DNA of 22,050 nt from JOPF133 sp035505095 (GTDB taxonomy: Bacteria > Acidobacteriota > Terriglobia > Bryobacterales > Bryobacteraceae): NCBI GenBank assembly GCA_035505095.1, contig DATJRE010000183.1, positions 1 to 22,050 of the forward strand. The letters are read 5' to 3'. A model generated the notes under the pieces. It searched no databases. It had not been told where the DNA came from and saw only the letters and a list, made by a program, of their open reading frames with translations. How positions within the stretch are numbered: position 1 is the stretch's first letter; the number at the start of each line of letters is the position of its first letter. Below, piece by piece: positions 1-6,233 of this stretch. The position numbers were made by a program, and so were the translations under genes.

Positions 1-1503
1 GAGACGCTCGGCGCGGGCTGCGCCTTCTTCGATGCCGATGGCGATGGCTGGCCGGACATTCTGCTGATCAACGGCAAGGATTTGATTCCCCGCGGCCGGC
101 GCACCACGCTGGCGCTTTACCATAACAACCACAACGGCACCTTCACCGATGTGACCGCCGGAAGCGGCCTGGACGTGGAGATGTACGGCATGGGCGTGGC
201 CATTGCCGATTACGACAACGACGGCCGCGACGACGTCTACATCACCGCCCTGGGCGGCGACCACCTCTTTCACAACGAGGGCGGCGGCAAGTTCCGCGAC
301 GTCACTACGGCCTCCGGAATCCACAACGATAACTTCGGCGCCAGCGCCGCCTGGCTGGACTACGACCGCGACGGCAAGGCCGACCTGTTCGTCGCCAACT
401 ACGTGCAGTGGACCGCCAAGGGCGACCTCTGGTGCTCCATGGATGGCTCTACCAAATCCTACTGCACGCCGGAATCTTACAAGGGCACGCGCTCGCGCCT
501 CTTCCACAACCTGGGCAATGGCCGATTCGAAGATGTGACCGAAAAGGCCGGCCTGGGCGACCCCACCAGCAAGTCGCTGGGCGTCACCGTGCTCGACTAT
601 AACAACGATGGCTGGCCCGACCTGTTCGTCTCCAACGACACCCAGCCCAACAAGTTGTACCGCAACCTGGGCAACGGCACCTTCAAAGAAGAAGGCATGG
701 TGGCCGGAGTGGCCTACGGCGAAGACGGCGTGGCCCGCGGCGCCATGGGCGTGGATGCCGCCGATTACGACCGCAGCGGCCGGCCCGATCTGCTGGTAGG
801 CAACTTTTCCAACCAGATGCTGGGCCTCTACCACAACGAAGGCAACGGATTGTTTGTGGATGAAGCGCCCTCTTCGGCAGTCGGCCGGTCGAGCCTCCTC
901 TCACTGACCTTCGGCGTTTTCTTCTTCGACTACGACCTGGATGGCTACCCGGACATCCTGGCCGCCAACGGCCACATCGAAGACGAGATCGGCCGCGTGC
1001 AGCCCAAGGTCACCTATAAAGAATCGCCCCTGCTGTTCCGTAATTTGGGCAATCACCACTTTGCTAACGTAAGTTCCGAGGTGGGGCCGGCGTTTACCAA
1101 GACCATGGTGGCGCGCGGCGCCGCCTACGCCGATTTCGATCACGACGGCGATCTCGACGTGCTCATCTCCACCAACAATGGCCCGGCCGTCTTGCTGCGC
1201 AACGATGGCGGCAATCGCAACCATTGGCTGAGCGTCCGCTTGTCCGGCACACGTTCCAACCGCGACGGCCTCGGCGCCGTGGTGCGCGTCGAAAGCAAGG
1301 GCGGCAAGCAGTGGAACATGGTGCGCAGCGGCTCCAGCTACTGCTCGCAAAGCGACCTGGCCCTCACCTTCGGCCTGGGACCCGACACCACCGCCAATGT
1401 GGAAGTCGTCTGGCCCAGCGGGGCAAAGCAGCAGTTCCCCAACGTGGCCGCCAATCACCGCGTGCTCATCGACGAGAACCGCGGAATCAGCTTGCTGCCT
1501 TGA
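1..1503 (+). CDS. CRTAC1-like FG-GAP/VCBS repeat protein with C-terminal ASPIC/UnbV domain (5' partial)
   Basis: The reading frame is open from base 1, so the N-terminus lies outside the window. A TTG at 82 could be mistaken for the start, but the frame before it already encodes a repeat motif (FFDADGDGWPDILLINGKD). At least seven Asp-rich calcium-loop motifs of the FG-GAP/VCBS type follow, such as ADYDNDGRDD, LDYDRDGKAD, LDYNNDGWPD, FDYDLDGYPD and ADFDHDGDLD, as expected for an integrin-alpha-like beta-propeller. The last roughly 90 residues match the ASPIC/UnbV pattern (NHWLSVRLSGTRSNRDGLGA, then VVWPSGAKQQFPNV). Such proteins are usually exported and are abundant in Acidobacteriota and Planctomycetota, but their substrate is mostly unknown. 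The gene converges on the minus-strand operon ending at 1535. Family assignment is firm; function is open. Confidence 0.9.
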   Translation, partial: ETLGAGCAFFDADGDGWPDILLINGKDLIPRGRRTTLALYHNNHNGTFTDVTAGSGLDVEMYGMGVAIADYDNDGRDDVYITALGGDHLFHNEGGGKFRDVTTASGIHNDNFGASAAWLDYDRDGKADLFVANYVQWTAKGDLWCSMDGSTKSYCTPESYKGTRSRLFHNLGNGRFEDVTEKAGLGDPTSKSLGVTVLDYNNDGWPDLFVSNDTQPNKLYRNLGNGTFKEEGMVAGVAYGEDGVARGAMGVDAADYDRSGRPDLLVGNFSNQMLGLYHNEGNGLFVDEAPSSAVGRSSLLSLTFGVFFFDYDLDGYPDILAANGHIEDEIGRVQPKVTYKESPLLFRNLGNHHFANVSSEVGPAFTKTMVARGAAYADFDHDGDLDVLISTNNGPAVLLRNDGGNRNHWLSVRLSGTRSNRDGLGAVVRVESKGGKQWNMVRSGSSYCSQSDLALTFGLGPDTTANVEVVWPSGAKQQFPNVAANHRVLIDENRGISLLP

Positions 1504-1534
1504 ACCCGGAGGGGTTTAGGCCGTGGTTTAGGCG

Positions 1535-1813
1535 TCAACCAGGTGCCTTCTCCAGTTGCCGCCGCAAACCTTCCTCCTGATGGCGGGGCACCACCACGCG
1601 GCAATGCGCCATTCCTTCGACGCCTTTCAATTGCCACCCGCCGGCGCTGCACAATCGATAGAACGGCCGGGGAAAATCGGCGAAGTATTCGAGCCTGCCC
1701 AAGGCCGCGAGCTGCTGTATGTCCGCCCGCGTGGAGGGCCGGTCGAAGTGGTAACAGTAGACGCTGCTTCCATCGAAACAGTCCTCCAGTTTTTCCACGC
1801 TGGCGATCTTCAT
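1535..1813 (-). CDS. Conserved-looking 92-aa protein coupled to the PLP enzyme
   Basis: This small gene starts with ATG 1 nt after the stop of the class V aminotransferase (GGATGAGATG), so translation is probably coupled. The product has 92 residues, no signal peptide and no membrane segment. It contains an aromatic-rich stretch (SSVYCYHFDRPSTRADIQQL, then LEYFADFPRPFYRL), three cysteines and a basic C-terminus. The composition and the tight junction support a real gene. I do not recognise a named family. The context suggests an accessory or partner of the PLP enzyme, for example a sulfur acceptor or regulator, but that is inference from position only. Confidence 0.7.
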   Translation of the reverse strand: MKIASVEKLEDCFDGSSVYCYHFDRPSTRADIQQLAALGRLEYFADFPRPFYRLCSAGGWQLKGVEGMAHCRVVVPRHQEEGLRRQLEKAPG

Positions 1814-1814
1814 C

Positions 1815-3092
1815 TCATCCCGCCAGCCTTCGGATCGCCGTAACTGCGGCTTGTATCTCCGCTCGAGTGTTGAACCCCGACGCGCTCAGCCGGATGGTTC
1901 CCTCCGCCGCGCTGCCCAGACCTTCGTGAATCAATGGGGCGCAGTGGAGACCGGTCCGGCACATCACGCCGAAACTTTCGAGCAGGGCGATGCCGGCCTC
2001 ATCCACCGGCCATTCGCGGACCACGAAGGACACCACGCTGATCCGCTCCGCTTCCGGCCCGTCGTCCAGCAGCCGGACTTTGGCGATGGACCGAAGCCCT
2101 TCGCGAAGCAGCCGTCCCGCCTCCTGGCTGCGGCACCGGAACTCCGCGCCGTTTTCGCCATGCCACGCGAGAGCAGCAGCCAGACCTGCCAGCCCTGGCT
2201 CATTCGGCGTTCCTGCCTCCAGGCGGCCCGGCATCTTCTCGGGATGCTGGCGTGACTGGCTCTGATACCCGGTGCCGCCCACGATCAGCGGCGCCAGTTC
2301 CACGTGCGGGGCGACATACAAGGCGCCCGTTCCCGACGGTCCATGCAGCCCCTTGTGACCCGGGAACGCCACTATGTCGGCTCCCAGTTGCCAGGGCAGC
2401 ACTGGAACGTGCCCTACGGTCTGGGAGGCGTCCAGCAGCGTGACCGCCCCGGCATCTTTGGCCCACGCGAACAATCGTTCCACTGAGTGGATTCTGCCGG
2501 TGACATTCGAAGCGTGGTTGATGGCCACCAGCCTGGGCCGGCCAGACAAGGCCCGTTCAAACGCCTCGCCGTCCAGGCCGCCATCGGCATTCAAGCCAAT
2601 GGTGATAATCCGTGCCCGCCCCTCGCGTTCCAGCCGGAAAAGCGGGCGCAGCACCGAGTTGTGCTCGGTCACCGTAGTGATCACCACCGCCCGGTCCTGC
2701 AGGCCCACCCCGTGGATGGCCAGATTCAAGGCATGCGTCGCGCTGGTGGTGAGCACGATCCGCCGGGGGTCGGGCACAGCCAGCAGACCGGCGATCCTCC
2801 GCCGGCACTCCGCCGCCGAACCAGCCCCACTTCCAGCGACACGGCCGGCGGACGATGGCGGCTGCTCCAGACTCTCGTGCACCGCCTGCGCTACGCCGGG
2901 CGCCTTGGGCCACCCTTCCGCCGCATTATTCAGGTAGATGGATGCCGGCGAGGAACACGCCGCGGCCTGCCGGATGGGAGCGCCGCGGAGGCCTTCCGGC
3001 CCGGACGCGGCCAACCGATCCGCCGAACCGGCGCCGGCCGCCGCTGGTTCAGGCAGCGGCCGCCGGTGTGACCACGAACTCCCCATAGTCAT
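1815..3092 (-). CDS. Class V PLP-dependent aminotransferase, cysteine desulfurase-like
   Basis: Fold-type I PLP enzyme of the SufS/NifS-like class V family. It shows an N-terminal substrate loop (IYLNNAAEGWPKAP), a conserved TTSATHALNLAI segment, the INHASNVTG and LLDASQTVGHVPV segments, the PLP lysine in FPGHKGLHGPSGTGALYV, and a C-terminal RTGLHCAP loop whose cysteine is placed like the active-site cysteine of group II cysteine desulfurases. The family releases sulfur or selenium from cysteine or selenocysteine as an enzyme persulfide. The start is uncertain: the frame is open to an ATG at 3128, I give the ATG at 3092, and a TTG at 3014 would remove the overlap with the V4R gene ending at 3049. 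The residues before IYLNNAAEG are Ala/Pro/Arg-rich and unlike the family, which favours a later start. It sits between two V4R genes and the 92-aa gene, so it is probably a specialised enzyme and not the housekeeping IscS. Confidence 0.88.
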   Translation of the reverse strand: MTMGSSWSHRRPLPEPAAAGAGSADRLAASGPEGLRGAPIRQAAACSSPASIYLNNAAEGWPKAPGVAQAVHESLEQPPSSAGRVAGSGAGSAAECRRRIAGLLAVPDPRRIVLTTSATHALNLAIHGVGLQDRAVVITTVTEHNSVLRPLFRLEREGRARIITIGLNADGGLDGEAFERALSGRPRLVAINHASNVTGRIHSVERLFAWAKDAGAVTLLDASQTVGHVPVLPWQLGADIVAFPGHKGLHGPSGTGALYVAPHVELAPLIVGGTGYQSQSRQHPEKMPGRLEAGTPNEPGLAGLAAALAWHGENGAEFRCRSQEAGRLLREGLRSIAKVRLLDDGPEAERISVVSFVVREWPVDEAGIALLESFGVMCRTGLHCAPLIHEGLGSAAEGTIRLSASGFNTRAEIQAAVTAIRRLAG

Positions 3093-3663
3093 CACCGCAC
3101 TCGATTCCCTTGGTTTGGGCGCACTCAAAAGTGTTCAGCCCGGTCTTGCCGCTGGGGTCGTACGGGCCGCCGTAGGCCAGGTCCATAAATGCCGAGCATA
3201 CCCCCCGGATCATGTAGGCGCTGGGCTTCCGCGTCGTCCCGAAGGCCGTGCTGTCCGCTTCGTAGTAATCGTAAGCGCGCACTACCATCTTCTGGCCGGG
3301 AACGATCTCCACGATTTCGGCTTTGGCCCAGCCCCACGCCGTGAACACCGCAAAAGCGCCGCGGAGGATATCTTCCGGAACGCTGTCGATCATTGGCCCC
3401 ACCACCGCCGTCCATTCCTCGGACGTGATGATGCCGTAGCCGGTGTGATAGCCGCACTCGTGGGCAGCATTCACCAGAAGGTACTCGGCCACCGGAAGCA
3501 ACTCCGCGCCCACCCGGCGTGTGAGGCGCTCGGCAAAGCTGTTCCACAGCGCGGCGGGGAATTGATTCACAAACACGTTGAAAGCGGGGATCAGCCCTTC
3601 TTCTGTAGGGCTCACCCTGACCTTGGAGAGGGACTCAATAATCTGTTTACGATTGATCGCCAT
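3049..3663 (-). CDS. V4R (4-vinyl reductase)-like domain protein, 204 aa
   Basis: The ATG at 3663 has a clear AAGGAG Shine-Dalgarno 8 nt upstream. The second half follows the V4R pattern: a helical part (LLVNAAHECGYHTGYGI), a strand-rich part (AWGWAKAEIVEIVPGQKMVV followed by RAYDYYEADS), a Gly/Phe helix (AYMIRGVCSAFMDLAYGG) and a terminal strand (ECAQTKGIECGDDYGEFVV). V4R domains form a small-molecule-binding fold found in bacteriochlorophyll biosynthesis (BchJ), activators such as DmpR and PoxR, and archaeal proteins. The ATC-hydrolase family ends in a similar way and is the main alternative. There is no DNA-binding domain. The canonical C-terminal cysteine positions appear replaced by glycine, while two other cysteines lie nearby. 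It follows the 178-aa paralogue after 15 nt and overlaps the ORF of the PLP enzyme. Confidence 0.75.
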   Translation of the reverse strand: MAINRKQIIESLSKVRVSPTEEGLIPAFNVFVNQFPAALWNSFAERLTRRVGAELLPVAEYLLVNAAHECGYHTGYGIITSEEWTAVVGPMIDSVPEDILRGAFAVFTAWGWAKAEIVEIVPGQKMVVRAYDYYEADSTAFGTTRKPSAYMIRGVCSAFMDLAYGGPYDPSGKTGLNTFECAQTKGIECGDDYGEFVVTPAAAA

Positions 3664-3678
3664 GGCAATAGCTCCTTA

Positions 3679-4215
3679 TTATTCAGCTACCACTACAAAG
3701 CGGGATTGCGGCGCCCCGGCAGCAATGCTGGCCGTCTCCGTCACGGTGTACGATCGCCGCGGACGGTCGAAGGCGGCGGCAAACAGCGCACCAATGAACC
3801 CACGAGTCAGATGATTGATGGGCTTTTCGCTGGGACCCCATTTCTTGATCCAGCCCGCATCCAAGTGCGACGTTGGCAAGTCCACCTCGCCATAGTCGGG
3901 ACCGGCGCAGACCACTTTCAGGTTGCCCATGCCGGTGCTCCAGAAGTACTGCTCTCCGGCCTGGAAGCGGTCCGCCGCCGATACAAGCTGGTGCTTCCGG
4001 AAGTACGCCAGTAGCACCTCGTAGAAAGTGTCCTCGGCCACTTCCGCCAGCAGCTTTTTTCCATCCAGCATGCCGCAATCCTCGGCCAGTTGCGTGTAGA
4101 GGGTGGCGTAGTGGTGGCAGTGCATTACGTAGGTCCGGCCATCTACCAGATGCCGGCAAGTCCTCGGCTCAAACTCGGGTATCATTTCCAAATTGTGTTG
4201 ACTGGTCTGTGTCAT
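3679..4215 (-). CDS. Second V4R-like protein, 178 aa
   Basis: The ATG at 4215 is preceded by AGAGG at 7 nt. The layout resembles the next gene in the operon: an N-terminal helical part with a His/Cys cluster (YVMHCHHYATLYTQLAEDCG), a Gly/Lys strand segment (STGMGNLKVVCAGPDYGEV), a Gly-Phe helix (HLTRGFIGALFAAAF) and a terminal strand (TETASIAAGAPQSRFVVV). This suggests a divergent V4R-like or ATC-hydrolase-like fold, recognised by pattern only. The usual C-terminal cysteine pair is absent. The HCHH cluster could bind a metal or cofactor, which is an inference. No signal peptide or membrane segment is seen. Two adjacent paralogues 15 nt apart suggest a heteromer. Confidence 0.65.
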   Translation of the reverse strand: MTQTSQHNLEMIPEFEPRTCRHLVDGRTYVMHCHHYATLYTQLAEDCGMLDGKKLLAEVAEDTFYEVLLAYFRKHQLVSAADRFQAGEQYFWSTGMGNLKVVCAGPDYGEVDLPTSHLDAGWIKKWGPSEKPINHLTRGFIGALFAAAFDRPRRSYTVTETASIAAGAPQSRFVVVAE

Positions 4216-4327
4216 GTCAGCGCCTCTTACTGTTGAAGGGTTAAAGAGTCCTTATAAGATCGATTGCTCACCGAATGCCGGCATCGCGGGACAACCAGGC
4301 TTGACTGTCCGGGCGGGCGGCAGATGG

Positions 4328-4519
4328 CTAGATGTGGGGCGGCTCCTTGCCTGTGATTTCCTTGTACGCCTTCTGGAATGCGGTGAGATTTGCGGGCGAA
4401 TCCGGCATTTCCGCCGCGATCACCGATGGCACTGCGGTTAACATGGCCATGCGCATCTTCGCTTTTGTGCCTCCTGCCGCTTGTATGAGTTCGTAGTACT
4501 TCACTAACTTTGCCGCCAT
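4328..4519 (-). CDS. Small protein (63 aa), first gene of the V4R/PLP operon
   Basis: The ATG at 4519 has a strong Shine-Dalgarno (GAGGAG, 8 nt upstream). The product is soluble and helical-looking, beginning MAAKLVKYYELIQAAGG and ending with KAYKEITGKEPPHI. It carries a Met-rich segment (KMRMAMLTAVPSVIAAEMPD). Its balanced Lys/Glu composition differs from the Arg/Pro/Ala-rich products of shadow frames in this GC-rich DNA, which supports a real gene. It lies 112 bp before the first V4R gene on the same strand. I recognise no family. It may be a small subunit or partner of the V4R proteins, judged by position only. Confidence 0.68.
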   Translation of the reverse strand: MAAKLVKYYELIQAAGGTKAKMRMAMLTAVPSVIAAEMPDSPANLTAFQKAYKEITGKEPPHI

Positions 4520-4598
4520 TTTCGCGCTCCTCGTCGTAGTACGGAATTCCTGCGTGGGTTCGGGCCGCCCCCGGGATGGGGGATCTGTCTGCGGTCAA

Positions 4599-4646
4599 GT
4601 TATAAATCGGCAGAAACGGCAGAAACTTTAGGGCGGAGGCAGAAAT
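4599..4646 (-). promoter_or_regulatory. AT-rich patch with GGCAGAAA repeats upstream of the V4R operon
   Basis: Two exact tandem copies of GGCAGAAAC lie at 4609-4617 and 4618-4626, with a third near copy (GGCAGAAAT) at 4638-4646. They sit next to TTATAA at 4599-4604, the most AT-rich spot in the spacer, about 80 bp upstream of the small-protein start. Read on the minus strand, TATAAC could be a -10 element with the GTTTCTGCC repeats over the -35 region. No good -35 hexamer is seen, so an activator-dependent promoter is possible. This is inference; the repeats themselves are directly visible. Confidence 0.35.
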
Positions 4647-4775
4647 TTCCCCCGCTGGCCACGCTGAGATCAAGCGCGAAGCCCAGTGGGAAGAAACCAC
4701 CGCCATCATCACCCGCTGCTTCGCCCCGAAGCATCCGTCGGAGCAGGGGAAGCCGCGAGCATCCGGCCGCGCCTC

Positions 4776-6188
4776 CTACAGCGGACCCGGCTTCCATCCG
4801 CCGAAGGCTTCCTCCAGCCATAGCGCCACCCGCAGCACCACATCCTCGCGCCACGGTCCGGCCGCCACCTGCACCGCAATCGGCAGGCCCGTGCGCGATG
4901 TGCCGCACCGCACCACGGCTGCCGGCCAGCCCGCCACGTTGAACGCCATGGTGTGGCTGAAGCCGCGAAAATTCTCCTCCCGCGTCGATTCGCCGTGCGG
5001 CAGCGCCGGGTGAATATAGGCCGGGCAAATCATCGCGTCGAAGCGCCCCAGGAACCGCGCCATCTCCGCGCGGTAAGCGTCCAGCTCTGCCCAATAACGC
5101 GCAAAGCCCGCCATGTCCGTTCGATACGGCTCCAGCTTGTCCAGCCACCCGGTAAGCAGCGGATGCACCTCGCTCGACCCGATCTCCCGCAAGTAGCCCC
5201 GTAATCCGTCGCCGCCATCCGGGCCAATCAGCTTCATCTCCAGATCGTAAGCCGCCTCCAGACACGCCGGCCGCGCCTCCTCCACCGACCCAACCGCGCC
5301 CGCCAGCGCCTCGCCCGCCAACCGCACCACCGTGGCCACCTCTTCATCCGCTGCGGCCGTCCCGTTGTCGGTCCAGACCGCCACCCGCAGCCCCGCCATC
5401 TCCACCTGCTGGGGATCGCGGTACGGCACATCCGGAACCGTCACATCAATGCCGTCCGGACCCGCCAGCACCCGCATCGCCTCAATCAAATCCTCCACCC
5501 GCCGTGCCATGGGGCCGATCTGCCACACCGTCTCCAGCCAGCCGCCCGCCGGCGGAAAATGCCCCGTGCGCGGCAGGCGCCCTGAGGTCGGTTTCAGCGC
5601 CGCGATTCCGCAGAAGGCCGCCGGCAGCCGCACCGACCCGGCTGCATCGCTGCCCAGCCCCAGTGCCGATCCGCCCGCCGCCACCAGCGCCGCCTCGCCC
5701 CCGCTGCTGCCGCCCGAAGTCCGCGCCAGGTCGTACGGATTGTTGGTCCGCCCAAATACCAGGTTGTCGCTTTCGAAAGCGAACAGCAGGTCCGGCAGAT
5801 TGGTCCGCGCCACGGGTATGCCGCCGGCCCGCCGCAGCCGCGCCACCAGCGTCGCATCGGCGGCCGATGGGGGAGCGTGGCGCCGGCCCCACGTCCCCGC
5901 CGTGCAGCGGCAGCCGGCCTGTTCAATCGAATCCTTGATGCTGAAAGGCACCCCGTGCAAAGGACCGCGCAAAGCGCCCGCCGCCAGCTCGCGGTCGGCA
6001 GCGTCCGCCTCCGCCAGCGCTCGCTCGGCCTGCACCTCCACCGCGGCATTCAGCAGCGGGTTCACCGCGGCAATTCGGTCAAGCTGCGCGCCCATCAGCT
6101 CGCGCGCCGAAATCCGGCGATGGCGCACCAGCCGCGCCTGTTCGCGCGCTGAAAGCCCCCAAATTTGTTCGTCCGGTTTAGTGTGCAA
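4776..6188 (-). CDS. Amidase signature family enzyme
   Basis: A 470-aa protein of the usual length for the amidase signature family, which hydrolyses C-N amide bonds with a Ser-cisSer-Lys triad. All parts are visible: the lysine in PFSIKDSIEQAG, the Gly/Ser-rich motif TSGGSSGGEAALVAAGGSAL, the second serine region GLGSDAAGSVRLPAAFCGI, and ALKPTSGRLP. The C-terminus carries AFNVAGWPAAVVRCG and LPIAVQVAAGPWREDVVLRV, typical of the family. It is not clearly GatA, because no gatB or gatC is nearby, and the substrate is unknown. The only start before an upstream in-frame stop is TTG at 6188, with no strong Shine-Dalgarno, so the start is less sure than the family. It is divergent from the TPR gene at 6234, with 45 bp between them. 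Confidence 0.9.
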   Translation of the reverse strand: MHTKPDEQIWGLSAREQARLVRHRRISARELMGAQLDRIAAVNPLLNAAVEVQAERALAEADAADRELAAGALRGPLHGVPFSIKDSIEQAGCRCTAGTWGRRHAPPSAADATLVARLRRAGGIPVARTNLPDLLFAFESDNLVFGRTNNPYDLARTSGGSSGGEAALVAAGGSALGLGSDAAGSVRLPAAFCGIAALKPTSGRLPRTGHFPPAGGWLETVWQIGPMARRVEDLIEAMRVLAGPDGIDVTVPDVPYRDPQQVEMAGLRVAVWTDNGTAAADEEVATVVRLAGEALAGAVGSVEEARPACLEAAYDLEMKLIGPDGGDGLRGYLREIGSSEVHPLLTGWLDKLEPYRTDMAGFARYWAELDAYRAEMARFLGRFDAMICPAYIHPALPHGESTREENFRGFSHTMAFNVAGWPAAVVRCGTSRTGLPIAVQVAAGPWREDVVLRVALWLEEAFGGWKPGPL

Positions 6189-6233
6189 ATGCTATTTTCG
6201 CGCACCCGCGCAGGCTGCCATACTGTCAGATAG

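Noticed and set aside
1501..1534. Possible shared terminator between convergent genes, with GGTTTAGGC repeated twice
   Set aside because: No stable stem followed by a T-run is visible; the repeat is only 9 bp.
2938..4014. Plus-strand open frame (358 codons) opposite the V4R genes
   Set aside because: The product is Arg/His/Pro-rich without motifs, whereas the minus-strand genes have ribosome binding sites and domain patterns.
4606..4770. Plus-strand stretch encoding a protein-like segment (AEIKREAQWEETTAIITRCF)
   Set aside because: There is no start codon, it follows an in-frame TAA, and it runs into sequence antisense to the amidase. It may be a gene remnant, but the evidence is too thin.
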